Source of the DNA: Limnoperna fortunei
Lineage: Eukaryota > Mollusca > Bivalvia > Mytilida > Modiolidae
DNA length: 64,000 nucleotides
Direction: 5' to 3'
Assembly: GCA_944474755.1 (NCBI GenBank)
Contig: OX104123.1
Coordinates: forward strand, 20,836,275-20,900,274
The notes beneath the pieces were generated by a model, which was given only the letters and a program-made list of their open reading frames with translations, was not told the DNA's origin and ran no database searches. Below are positions 1-13,300 of this stretch, one piece after another (the first letter of the stretch is position 1; every line of letters begins with the position of its first letter). The translations under genes and the position numbers were made by a program.

Positions 1-40
1 AAATTAAGTGACACTTCTGTCCCCTATAAAAATGCACTGG

Positions 41-390
41 CCGAACATTCTGTCAAAATTTCACAATATGTTTCATTGCATATAAGAAAAAACGCTCAAC
101 CTGAAGTCCATGTGGTCTAAAAATCTACTTTCACTTTCTATTTCAGTCCAAAAATAGTGCTTGTCCCTAATTGACTCTAAAACATTTTTATGTTCATTTA
201 AAACCAATAAAACTTTATCCTCAAGTTTCCTAGAATATTCAGCTTTCCAAAAATACCAAATTTATTCTGGTATCATGTGCGGTTCAAATTCTATATGATG
301 CAAGAGTGAACCTGTCTGTTGACTAGTACTACTTTTACGTACAACCTCTGGACTGGTTCCCGGTATTTGGTGGTCCTACACCTAAACAAA
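41..390. repeat. Duplicated segment, partner at 30068-30600
   Basis: The segment shares a long, diverged run with 30068-30600, including TTTCATTGCAT, CTACTTTTACGTACAA and a GGTCCTACACC/GGTTCTACACC stretch. In the partner copy a SINE interrupts the alignment. It lies upstream of the ORF at 392. Confidence 0.6.
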
Positions 391-391
391 C

Positions 392-604
392 ATGGCCGAA
401 AGTGACATACATGATCTGCTCTTCAGGGGAAAATTAGCAGAACCGCTTGAAACTGAACAATTGGAAATGAATTCGATTGAAGATAAAAGTAAATTTCATA
501 GACCAACAAAGGAAAAAATCAAGTGTTTTAAATATCGTGCACAAGTGGCTGGTTTCAAAGCAGGAATTTATGCTAGTAGTAGTACACTCGAAATTCATCG
601 ATGA
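392..604 (+). CDS. Small ORF of unknown function (70 aa)
   Basis: The ORF starts MAESDIHDLLFRGKLAEP in a good context (AAACATGG) and has an acidic N-terminal half and a basic middle. It has no signal peptide or recognised domain. An AATAAA follows at about 667. The region upstream is duplicated at 30068. It could be a short gene, a first exon whose continuation was not found, or part of a repeat. Confidence 0.3.
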   Translation: MAESDIHDLLFRGKLAEPLETEQLEMNSIEDKSKFHRPTKEKIKCFKYRAQVAGFKAGIYASSSTLEIHR

Positions 605-987
605 AAGTGTGTCGCTTTAACGGAAACGCATTGTATTAAATTATTTAGGAGTCATTTGGTGTGAGCAATAAATGCAAGATATTTTAAAACATATTTAGCC
701 TTTGGGATTATTGTTTACATTGCCGAATGAAGGGTAATCGACGAATTTCGAGTATGGACGAAATTCGATTGTGTGACCATCTATTCACAACAATAAGTAG
801 CAACAAATAAAAACACAAAATTGAAAAAAATCTGTTTTTATTATATGTAAATCTACATCAAAATATATATCTGTAATATTGACCAAGTGAAAATATGATA
901 ATATTGGACCTAGTAAAATAATACAAAATAGCAAAGATAATGAATAATCACTTTAAAGCACACAAAAAAATATTACTATATAATAAA
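605..987. other. AT-rich non-coding stretch
   Basis: Apart from the AATAAA near 667 I see no coding exon or clear repeat here. Confidence 0.4.
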
Positions 988-1110
988 AGGGTTATTGCAT
1001 GAATATTTGAAAATATCGTCCTTCGCAAGATGCTATATTGCACTCGCAAGCTCGTGCAATATAACACTTGCTTGGGACAATATTTCCCAATATTCATGCA
1101 ATAACCCTAT
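988..1110. mobile_element. Short inverted-repeat element
   Basis: The arms GGGTTATTGCATGAATATT (left) and AATATTCATGCAATAACCC (right) are exact reverse complements flanking about 80 bp, which contains a second inner palindrome (GCTATATTGCAC/GTGCAATATAAC). This is typical of a MITE or foldback element. Confidence 0.6.
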
Positions 1111-1790
1111 AATATACTTATAAATGAGCTCGATAATTTTGTTATTTTGGCATTTAAACAATGTATGAAGTTCAACGCAAATTTCAAGATCACAAAGATT
1201 ACATAATCTAAGTTCTTTTGCTGTTCCATCTTCCTGTTTCTTGGTAGTTTTAGATTTGAACTTCTCAACTTTGTAATATAAACACTGACAGATTTTGATG
1301 AATCTTTCCAAATATTCTTCGAATTTAAATTCTTTTTTCACAAGTTTATAAAACCTCTTACATAGTTATCTATATCTGAAAACCATTTTGAATAAAGTGG
1401 TCTTTGCTTAACATTATACATGTATTGTATAGAAGTCCTACATAAAGGAAGCTGCGATTCAAAAACATAACTAAAGTCGGCCAATTTACTACAAAATTTA
1501 TCCACATGATATTGCCATTTTATGTCTAGCTTGTATATAAGGTAATACAATTGATTGTTTACACTGGTAACAAGTCTATTACAGTAAGAAACCATATGAA
1601 GTTTACTTGTATGAATAAAGGATAGCAGCAAAGTTCACCATAAATCATATAACTTGGTGGTGTTGTTCCAGCCTGTAAGATCTTTTCTTTTCTCTTTATT
1701 AAACTACAACAAGGCATGAATCTTATCCAAGTTCCAAAAATAGCACAAGTTTTATTTAATGGCAATCTCACGTTTTGTTAAAAAGGTATA
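1111..1790 (-). pseudogene. Degraded non-LTR retrotransposon, C-terminal region
   Basis: Three minus-strand fragments in broken frames (1559-1771, 1338-1631, 1033-1341) show, in order, a MIYGELCCYPL motif like the YGELGRYPL found near the end of many animal LINE reverse transcriptase ORFs, then a WFSDIDNYVRG segment, then CNLCDLEICVELHTLFKC, like the terminal CxxC-H-C motif. The frames are broken and the 3' end merges with the inverted-repeat element. Family assignment is from memory of these motifs. Confidence 0.6.
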
Positions 1791-2270
1791 CCGTTCCAAG
1801 TGCAAAAATATCAATGTAGAGCTGATCAACTACCATTTTACTCTTTTTTCTTGACGTTTATACCGATTCAATTTCGGATATAACCATGGCAAGGTATCAA
1901 AAGGGGGTCGTTAAATGAAATTGTTCATGCCACATTAGTCATTTGGGTGTTTTAGAAACTGTGACGTGTGGATGTAGACATTATTACTGGTTGTTTAAAT
2001 GGAAGGCGTCAAAAAGCCCGTTGTTCCTTCTCCTTTTGTTTTGTTTAGAATTCTTGCCCATTTACTTTTTAAACATTTATTCTCCTAAACCTGTCTCCTT
2101 TTAACACGTATTCTAAAACCATTATACCACCTCTCATAAATAGAGACTCGTATCTCAGCCCAGACCTCCGTACCGTAAATTTTGTGTCTGCTCAGTCGGC
2201 TATATTTAACCCAACACACATCAACTAGGTAAAATAAAATTACAAAGGTTATAATATTTACTACGCGTTT
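1791..2270. other. Non-coding stretch without recognised features
   Basis: There are no EGF-like exons, long frames or obvious repeats. Confidence 0.35.
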
Positions 2271-2274
2271 AGTC

Positions 2275-5200
2275 TTATGTGTATGATATTACAACAAAAT
2301 GCATAAACATACTGACGGCGTGATTATTACAAGTAAATACAAGACAAATTAAACCGTCATTTGTTCTGAGAACAAATGAGAAGGTCTTTCCCACTGTTCC
2401 TCTGCAGTCAGAAAATTTAGGTGATGCTATGGTATTTTGTGTTTTGCTATAGCACAAAATGTCGCTTCCAGTCATAAAAAATGAGTTATTTTAGTAAAGG
2501 AAGTGGTCCCGAACCAAAACATATATGGTTGTTAAGGACTTTCATTCCGTTGCTAGGGACAAAAAGCCACTTCCGGTCATGAAATGACATATTTAAGTAA
2601 AGTACATCATTCTGCTTCTAAAAATATATGGTTGCTAAGGATTTTTTATAACAGTTACCTTGTTGCTATGGTATGACCTTGACCTATGACCTATGACCTT
2701 TGGCTCCAATTGAATCTCTTTTCCTACTGATCAAGTAAACCTATATGTTTACTATATTATCTCTAACCGTTTTCAAGTTTTAACCAAAAAACCAATTAAC
2801 CGAAACGCGTCAAGGGCTGTAACTCGAAAACGGTTCATCGCACAGCTTCGGGCCGAATGTACCAAATGGACGTCTCGATAAGAGGAGCATTTGTCCCTTT
2901 TATTGTCTGCTTCAATTTTTTATGGTTTTTGAGTTATATTGAAAACAAAATTTAGCCGAAACGTGTCAAGGGCCATAACCTCGAAAACGGGTTGTCGCAC
3001 AGTTTTCGACACTGTATATCAAATGTAGATCTCAATGAGAGAAACATTTTTCTGATATATTGTCTGCTTCAATTTTTTATGGTTTTTAAGTTATATTGAA
3101 AATAAAATTTAGCCGAAACCTGTCAAGGGCCATAACCTCGAAAATGGTTTGTCGCACAGTTTTCAGCAATTATATCAAATGTAGATCTCAACGAGAGGAA
3201 CATTTTTCTGATATATTGTCTGCTTAAATTTTTTATGGTTTTTGAGCTTTATTGAAAACAAAATTTAGCTGAAATGTGTCAAGGGCCATAACCTCGAAAA
3301 CGGTTTGTCGCACAGTTTTCGAACCTTATATCAGATGTAGATCTCAATGAGAGGAACATTTTTCTGATATATTCTCTGTTCAATTTTTTATGGTTTTTGA
3401 GTTATTTCGAAAACAAAATTTAGCCGAAACCTGTCAAGGGCCATAACCTCTAAAACGGTTTGTCGCACAGTTTTCAAACCTGTATATCAAATGTAGATCT
3501 CAATGAGAGGAACATTTTTCTGATATATTCTCTGCTTCAATTTTTTATGGTTTTTGAGTTATATTGAAAACAAAATTTCAATGGCGGCCATTTTGAAAAT
3601 GGTGGACCGAAAATTTTTTTTGATCCGATACATGTAATTAGGACCCTCATATCTACTTGGAAACCAAGTTTTGTGTAAATCAGACAACTTTGACGTTTTC
3701 GACAAACTTCGCGTCAAAATCGCGTAAACAGGAAGTTGATCGAAGAATGGTTTTTTGCATGACAAATCATCGCCATAGAACCAGCGACATTTTGTACACT
3801 TCAGATTTTAAGAATCGGTTACGGTTTCTGAGTTTATCTGCTAACAAGGTTTTCGGTGTTAGGGCAGATAACTCTGTTACTAAAAATAGAACAGTCTCAC
3901 AGGGTGAGCCTGGTCATCTCCTGGTATGAGCGATTAAACGTACCAAGTATCATAATGATATGTTGAAACCCCTTCTGGCAAACCCATTTGGAAAAATGGG
4001 GAGAAAAAGAAAAATAATAATAATAATAATAATTAAACTGCCATTTGTTCTGAGAACAAATGAGAAGGTCTTTCCCACTGTACCTCTAAAGTCAGAAAAG
4101 TTAGGTGATGCTATGCGATTTTGTGTCTTGCTATAGGACAAAATGTTACTATCAGTCATAAAAATGAATTATTTGAGTAAAGAAAGTGGTCCCGAGCCAA
4201 AAAATATATGGTTGTTAAGGACTTTCATTCGGTTGCTAGGGACAAAAGGCCACTTCCGGTCATGAAATGACATATTTCAGTAAAGTACATCATTCTGATT
4301 CTAAAAATATATGGTTGCTAAGGACTTTTTATAACAGTCACCTTGTTGCTATGGTATGACCTTGACCTATGACCTTTGACCTTTGGCTCAAATTGAAGCT
4401 CTTTTCCTATTGATCATGTTAAACCTATATGTTTACTATATTATCTCAAACCGTTTTCAAGTTTTAACCAAAAAACCGATTAACCGAAACGCGTCAAGGG
4501 CAGTAACTCGAAAATGGTTCATCGCACAGCTTTGAGTCAATGTACCAAATGAAGGTCTCAATAAGTGGAGTATTTTTCCCATTTATTGTCTGCTTCTATC
4601 ATTTATGGTTTGTGAGATATAGTGCTAACAAGACCTATGGTGACCTTTGACCTTGACTTTTGACCTTTGACCTTGACATTTTTAAAGGAAACATATGTCA
4701 CTTAGGGTCAATGGTGGTGGTCCCAAGTCTCTAGGACTTACGGTTTACAAGAAAAAAATTTTGACACGTTGCGACATTTTTCAGGTCAAAAACACGTAAA
4801 CAGGAAGTCGATTGGAAAAAAAAATTTTGCATGACAAATCATCGCCATAGGTCCAGCGACATTTTTTACACTTAAGATTTTAAGAATCGATTACATTTTC
4901 TGAGTTTATCTGCTAACAAGGGTTTACGGTGTTGGGGCAGATAACTCTGTTACTAAAAGTAGATCGAGTTCACAGGGTGAACTGAGTCATCTGACAGTAT
5001 GACCGATTAATGGTACCAAATATGAAAATGATATGTCGCGACACTTTTTTGCAAATGATGGCGGAAAAAAAAGAAAAATAATAATAATAATAATAATAAT
5101 AATCATAAGAAAGGTAAGAAGGTCTTTCCACTGTAGTGGGAAAGACCTTAATAATTAAAATGCCATTTGTTCTGAGAACAAATGAGAAGGTCTTTCCCAC

Positions 5201-6310
5201 TGTTCCTCTTAAGTAAGAAAAGTTAGGTGATGCTATGGGATTTTGTGTCTTGCTATAGCACAAAATATCACTTCCAGTCATAAAAATGAATTATTTGAGT
5301 AAAGAAAGTGGTCCCGAGCCAAAAAATATATGGTTGTTAAGGACTTTCATTCGGTTGCTAGGGACAAAAGGCCACTTCCGGTCATGAAATGACATATTTC
5401 AGTAAAGAACATCATTCTGATTCTAAAAATATATAGTTGCTAAGGACTTTTTATAACGGTCACCTTGTTGCTAGGGTATGACCTTGACCTATGACCTTTG
5501 ATCTTTGGCTCAAATTGAAGCTCTTTTCCTACTGATCATGTTTAACCTATATGTTTACTATATTATCTCTAACCGTTTTCAAGTTTTAACCAAAAAGCCG
5601 ATTAACCGAAACGCGTCAAGGGCAGTAACTCAAAAATGGTCCATCGCACAGCTTTCGGTCAAATGTACCAAATGAAGGTCTCAATAAGTGGAGTATTTTT
5701 CCCATTTATTGTCTGCTTCTATCTTTTATGGTTTGCGAGATATAGTGCTAACAAGACCTATGGTGACCTTTGACCTTGACTTTTGACCTTTGACCTTGAC
5801 ATTTTTAAATGTAACATATGTCACTTAGGATCAATGGTGGTGGTCCCAAGTCTCTAGGACTTACGGTTTTTGAGAAAAAAAATTTGACGCGTTGCGACAT
5901 TTTTCAGGTCAAAAACGCGTAAACAGGAAGTCGATTGGAAAAAAAAAATTTGCATGACAAATCATCGCCATAAGACCAGCGACATTTTGTACACTTCAGA
6001 TTTTAAGAATCGGTTACGGTTTCTGAGTTTATCTGCTAACAAGGGTTTTCGTGTTGGGGCAGATAACTCTGTTACTAAAAATAGATCGGTCTAAAAGCAT
6101 GAGCCATGTCATCTCCGGATATGACCGATTGATGTTACTAAGTATCGAAATGATACGTCCAGACACTTTTTGGCAAACCTCCGCGGAAGAAGAAAAATAA
6201 TAATCATAAGAAAGACAAGAAGGTCTTTCCCTCGGAAAGGGGGAAAGACCTTAATAATCATAAGAAATACAAGAAGGTCTTTCCCTTGGAAAGGGGGAAA
6301 GACCTTAATT
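2275..6310. repeat. Three tandem copies of a dispersed repeat with terminal hairpins
   Basis: Copies beginning near 2350, 4034 and 5154 share the run CATTTGTTCTGAGAACAAAT followed by GAGAAGGTCTTTCCCACTG, then a shared 1 kb rich in TGACCTTTGACC repeats. Copy 1 holds about five internal units of roughly 155 bp (2800-3590) built around GTCAAGGGCCATAACC. Perfect AAGGTCTTTCC/GGAAAGACCTT hairpins occur at 5119-5149, 6220-6252 and 6274-6306, with nearby (AAT)n tracts. Probably an old non-autonomous transposon array; the family is not known to me. Confidence 0.65.
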
Positions 6311-7265
6311 AAATTAACACTTCTCGGGTTAATTATTTAAAAAAAATATATCACACACGTCACACTTGCCGCCAACAAAAAGCCGCTGTATGGAAACCTG
6401 TGTTTGGAACAATGCAACCCCTGTCTCCAGTTATGGATTCATCGTATAGATGAACAATGAAAATATAGGTAAATATATATTTAAGAACAATAATTTGAGA
6501 AGTTTTGACCTTACCATCTCCTGCTATAGTGGCTAGAATGAATCCCTTGAACTCAATTAAAAACTGCTGAAAAATGCTAAAGCTTATACTACGCGACTAT
6601 ACAAAACTACGTTAAAAGCAACCAACCAACGATCTACAATATACTCCAAACACAAGATGTACATCAGCGAAAAAACAAACTACATGCTTAACAACACTAA
6701 AGCCTGCCGTACAATATCATTTGTACTCAAAATGTCAATCGTGCAATATTGCATATTTTTTACTAGGTATGTTTATTTTTCCAGAGTTGTAACTATTGCC
6801 TCGAGTCAAAACACAAGGCAATAGTTGTATCACCAAAGATCCGGTCATGGCTGAATATTAAAATGATTCGGAGGGTAACACACATATCTAAATAATAAAC
6901 ACGTTTGATCTTGCCGGTCAATAGTACTGAAAACCGTTGATAGGCCGAATACAAAATGGTTAAAATGGCGAATTTATTGTAGATTTAAGTCTCTATGTAA
7001 TTTTTAAACTGAGATATAATAACAAAATATGGGCAAGTGAAAAGTACATGGTTTAAATGGAAGCTAAATTAATCAGTTATAAAACAATTCATTCGAGAAT
7101 GATTGCCTTGGAGTCAAAATATGAGCTAAGGAACAAATAGAATTATTTAATTAAATCTGTAAATGAACTAAGAGGATGATCAATAACAACAGTCTAGATA
7201 AGAATAACAGAGAAATTATAATAGGAGTCGAGATAAAAAATAAGGTGCATGACAGTTACATAAGT
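6311..7265. other. 3' flank of locus 2
   Basis: AT-rich sequence with no exon or repeat that I can support. Confidence 0.35.
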
Positions 7266-7271
7266 TTTATT
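7266..7271 (-). terminator. Polyadenylation signal of locus 2
   Basis: AATAAA on the minus strand lies 19 bases after the terminal-exon stop, at the same relative place as in locus 1. Confidence 0.6.
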
Positions 7272-7290
7272 TCTAATTTAAGCAGTTGTC

Positions 7291-7316
7291 CTAGTAACCA
7301 ATTTTTCCATATGACA
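7291..7316 (-). CDS. Locus 2 terminal exon: truncated tail and stop
   Basis: The acceptor is TTTCTTTTACAG. The exon adds only VSYGKIGY before TAG at 7291-7293. It aligns with the locus 1 terminal exon (both start TGTCAyATGGA and run into AATAAA), but the stop comes eleven residues earlier. It follows in frame from EGF-a9. Confidence 0.72.
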
Positions 7317-10300
7317 CTGTAAAAGAAAAACACAGCATAGTTCGTCATTTGAGCATCTGTTAGGTAATTCCAGTTTATGTCAAATATATGTAAAGAAAGG
7401 CTCCCTATACGAACAAGGTTACTATATATAAAAGAAGGCTCCCTATACCGACATGGTTACATAATTTACAGGAAGTCTCCCTGTACCGACATGGTTACAG
7501 AATGTAAATGAAGGCTCCATATACCGAAATGGTTACAGAATGTACAGGAAGGCTCCCCATACCGACATGGCTACAGAATGTAAAAGAAGGCTCCATATAC
7601 CGAAATGGTTACAGAATGTACAGTAAGGCTCCCCATACCGACATGGTTACAGAATGTACAGGTAGGCTCCCTATACCGACATGATTACAATATGTAAAGG
7701 AAGGCTCCATATACCGACATGGTTACAATATGTAAAGGTAGGCTCCATATACCGACATGGTTACAGAATGTAAGGAAGGCTCCCCATACCGACATGGTTA
7801 CAGAATGTACAGGAAGGCTCCCTATACCGACATGGTTACAGAATGTAAATGAAGGCTCCATATACCGACATGGTTACAGAATGTAAATGAAGGCTCCATA
7901 TACCGACATGGTTACAGAATGTAAAGGTAGGCTCCATATACCGACATGGTTACAGAATGTAAATGAAGGCTCCATATACCGACATGGTTACAGAATGTAC
8001 AGGAAGGCTCCATATACCGACATGGTTACAGAATGTACAGGAAGGCTCCATATACCGACATGGTTACAGAATGTACAGGAAGGCTCCCTATACCGACATG
8101 GTTACAGAATATACAGGAAGGCTCCATATACCGACATGGTTACAGAATGTACAGGAAGGCTCCATATACCGACATGGTTACAGAATGTACAGGAAGGCTC
8201 TATATACCGACATGGTAACAGAATGTAAATGAAGGCTCCATATACCGACATGGTTACAGAATGTAAATGAAGGCTCCATATACCGACATGGTTACAGAAT
8301 GTAAATGAAGGCTCCATATACCGACATATTTACAGAATGTACAGGAAGGCTCCATATACCGACATGGTTACAGAATGTAAAGGTAGGCTCCATATACCGA
8401 CATGGTAACAGAATGTACAGGAAGGCTCCATATACCGACATGGTAACAGAATGTACAGGAAGGCTCCATATACCAACATGGTTACAGAATGTACAGGAAG
8501 GCTCCGTATACCGACATGGTTACAGAATGTACAGGAAGGCTCCATATACCGACATGGTTACAGAATGTAAAGGTAGGCTCCCTATACCGACATGGTTACA
8601 GAATGTACAGGAAGGCTCCATATACCGACATTGTTACAGAATGTACAGGAAGGCTCCATATACCGACATGGTTACAGAATGTACAGGAAGGCTCCATATA
8701 CCGACATGGTTACAGAATGTACAGGAAGGCTCCATATACCGACATGGTTACAGAATGTACAGGAAGGCTCCATATACCGACATGGTAACAGAATGTAAAT
8801 GAAGGCTCCATATACCGACATGGTTACAGAATGTAAATGAAGGCTCCATATACCGACATGGTTACAGAATGTAAATGAAGGCTCCATATACCGACATGGT
8901 TACAGAATGTACAGGAAGGCTCCATATACCGACATGGTTACAGAATGTACAGGAAGGCTCCATATACCGACTTGGTTACAGAATGTAAAGGAAGGCTCCA
9001 TATACCGACATGGTTACAGAATGTACAGGAAGGCTCCATATACCGACATGGTTACAGAATGTACAGGAAGGCTCCCCATACCGACATGGTTACAGAATGT
9101 ACAGGAAGGCTCCATATACCGACATGGTTACAGAATATACAGGAAGGCTCCATATACCGACATGGTTACAGAATGTAAAGGTAGGCTCCATATACCGACA
9201 TGGTAACAGAATGTACAGGAAGGCTCCATATACCGACATGGTAACAGAATGTACAGGAAGGCTCCATATACCAACATGGTTACAGAATGTACAGGAAGGC
9301 TCCGTATACCGACATGGTTACAGAATGTACAGGAAGGCTCCATATACCGACATGGTTACAGAATGTAAATGAAGGCTCCATATACCGACATGGTTACAGA
9401 ATGTACAGGAAGGCTCCATATACCGACATGGTTACAGAATGTAAAGGAAGGCTCCCTATACCGACATGGTTACAGAATGTACAGGAAGACTCCATATACC
9501 GACATGGTTACAGAATGTACAGGAAGGCTCCATATACCGACATGGTTACAGAATGTACAGGAAGGCTCCATATACCAACATGGTTACAGAATGTAAAGGT
9601 AGGCTCCCTATACCGACATGGTTACAGAATGTAAATGAAGGCTCCATATACCGACATGGTTACAGAATGTACAGGAAGGCTCCATATACCGACATGGTTA
9701 CAGAATGTAAATGAAGGCTCCATATACCGACATGGTTACAGAATGTAAATGAAGGCTCCATATACCGACATGGTTACAGAATGTACAGGAAGGCTCCATA
9801 TACCGACATGGTAACAGAATGTACAGGAAGGCTCCATATACCAACATGGTTACAGAATGTACAGGAAGGCTCCGTATACCGACATGGTTACAGAATGTAC
9901 AGGAAGGCTCCATATACCAACATGGTTACAGAATGTAAAGGTAGGCTCCCTATACCGACATGGTTACAGAATGTACAGGAAGGCTCCATATACCGACATG
10001 GTTACAGAATGTACAGGAAGGCTCCATATACCGACATGGTTACAGAATGTAAATGAAGGCTCCATATACCGACATGGTTACAGAATGTAAAGGAAGGCTC
10101 CATATACCGACATGGTTACAGAATGTACAGGAAGGCTCCATATACCGACATGGTTACAGAATGTACAGGAAGGCTCCATATACCAACATGGTTACAGAAT
10201 GTAAAGGTAGGCTCCCTATACCGACATGGTTACAGAATGTAAATGAAGGCTCCATATACCGACATGGTTACAGAATGTACAGGAAGGCTCCATATACCGA

Positions 10301-13300
10301 CATGGTTACAGAATGTAAATGAAGGCTCCATATACCGACGTGGTTACAGAATGTAAATGAGGCTCCATATACCGACATGGTAACAGAATGTACAGGAAGG
10401 CTCCATATACCAACATGGTTACAGAATGTACAGGAAGGCTCCGTATACCGACATGGTTACAGAATGTACAGGAAGGCTCCATATACCGACATGGTTACAG
10501 AATGTACAGGAAGGCTCCATATACCGACATGGTTACAGAATGTACAGGAAGGCTCCATATACCGACATGGTTACAGAATGTACAGGAAGGCTCCATATAC
10601 GACATGGTAACAGAATGTAAATGAAGGCTCCATATACCGACATGGTTACAGAATGTAAATGAAGGCTCCATATACCGACATGGTTACAGAATGTAAATGA
10701 AGGCTCCATATACCGACATGGTTACAGAATGTACAGGAAGGCTCCATATACCGACATGGTTACAGAATGTACAGGAAGGCTCCATATACCGACTTGGTTA
10801 CAGAATGTAAAGGAAGGCTCCATATACCGACATGGTTACAGAATGTACAGGAAGGCTCCATATACCGACATGGTTACAGAATGTACAGGAAGGCTCCCCA
10901 TACCGACATGGTTACAGAATGTACAGGAAGGCTCCATATACCGACATGGTTACAGAATATACAGGAAGGCTCCATATACCGACATGGTTACAGAATGTAC
11001 AGGAAGGCTCCATATACCGACTTGGTTACAGAATGTAAAGGAAGGCTCCATATACCGACATGGTTACAGAATGTACAGGAAGGCTCCATATACCGACATG
11101 GTTACAGAATGTACAGGAAGGCTCCCCATACCGACATGGTTACAGAATGTACAGGAAGGCTCCATATACCGACATGGTTACAGAATATACAGGAAGGCTC
11201 CATATACCGACATGGTTACAGAATGTACAGGAAGGATCCATATACCGACATGGTTACAGAAGGTACAGGAAGGCTCCATATACCGACATGGTTACAGAAT
11301 GTACATGAAGGCTCCATATACCGACATGGTTACAGAATGTACAGGAAGGCTCCATATACCGACATGGTTACAGAATGTAAAGGTAGGCTCCATATACCGA
11401 CATGGTAACAGAATGTACAGGAAGGCTCCATATACCGACATGGTAACAGAATGTACAGGAAGGCTCCATATACCAACATGGTTACAGAATGTACAGGAAG
11501 GCTCCGTATACCGACATGGTTACAGAATGTACAGGAAGGCTCCATATACCGACATGGTTACAGAATGTAAATGAAGGCTCCATATACCGACATGGTTACA
11601 GAATGTACAGGAAGGCTCCATATACCGACATGGTTACAGAATGTAAATGAAGGCTCCCTATACCGACATGGTTACAGAATGTACAGGAAGGCTCCATATA
11701 CCGACATGGTTACAGAATGTACAGGAAGGCTCCATATACCGACATGGTTACAGAATGTACAGGAAGGCTCCATATACCAACATGGTTACAGAATGTAAAG
11801 GTAGGCTCCCTATACCGACATGGTTACAGAATGTAAATGAAGGCTCCATATACCGACATGGTTACAGAATGTACAGGAAGGCTCCATATACCGACATGGT
11901 TACAGAATGTAAATGAAGGCTCCATATACCGACATGGTTACAGAATGTAAATGAAGGCTCCATATACCGACATGGTTACAGAATGTACAGGAAGGCTCCA
12001 TATACCGACATGTTAACAGAATGTACAGGAAGGCTCCATATACCAACATGGTTACAGAATGTACAGGAAGGCTCCGTATACCGACATGGTTACAGAATGT
12101 ACAGGAAGGCTCCATATACCAACATGGTTACAGAATGTAAAGGTAGGCTCCATATACCGACATGGTTACAGAATGTAAATGAAGGCTCCATATACCGACA
12201 TGGTTACAGAATGTAAAGGAAGGCTCCATATACCGACATGGTTACAGAATGTACAGGAAGGCTCCATATACCGACATGGTTACAGAATGTACAGGAAGGC
12301 TCCATATACCGACATGGTTACAGAATGTAAATGAAGGCTCCATATACCGACATGGTTACAGAATGTAAAGGAAGGCTCCATATACCGACATGGTTACAGA
12401 ATGTACAGGAAGGCTCCATATACCGACATGGTTACAGAATGTACAGGAAGGCTCCATATACCAACATGGTTACAGAATGTAAAGGTAGGCTCCCTATACC
12501 GACATGGTTACAGAATGTAAATGAAGGCTCCATATACCGACATGGTTACAGAATGTACAGGAAGGCTCCATATACCGACATGGTTACAGAATGTAAATGA
12601 AGGCTCCATATACCGACATGGTTACAGAATGTAAATGAGGCTCCATATACCGACATGGTAACAGAATGTACAGGAAGGCTCCATATACCAACATGGTTAC
12701 AGAATGTACAGGAAGGCTCCGTATACCGACATGGTTACAGAATGTACAGGAAGGCTCCATATACCGACATGGTTACAGAATGTACAGGAAGGCTCCATAT
12801 ACCGACATGGTAACAGAATGTACAGGAAGGCTCCATATACCGACATGGTTACAGAATGTACTGGAAGGCTCCATATACCGACATGGTTACAGAATGTACA
12901 GGAAGGCTCCCTATAACGACATGGTTACAGAATGTAAATGAAGGCTCCATATACCGACATGGTTACAAAATGTAAATGAAGGCTCCATATACCGACATGG
13001 TTACAGAATGTACAGGAAGGCTCCATATACCGACATGGTTACAGAATGTAAAGGAAGGCTCCATATACCGACATGGTTACAGAATGTACAGGAAGGCTCC
13101 ATATACCGACATGGTTACAGAATGTACAGGAAGGCTCCATATACCGACATGGTTACAGAATGTAAATGAAGGCTCCATATACCGACATGGTTACAGAATG
13201 TAAAGGAAGGCTCCATATACCGACATGGTTACAGAATGTACAGGAAGGCTCCATATACCGACATGGTTACAGAATGTACAGGAAGGCTCCATATACCAAC

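Noticed and set aside
1033..1771. A real gene on the minus strand
   Set aside because: Overlapping broken frames with LINE-type motifs indicate a decayed retrotransposon.
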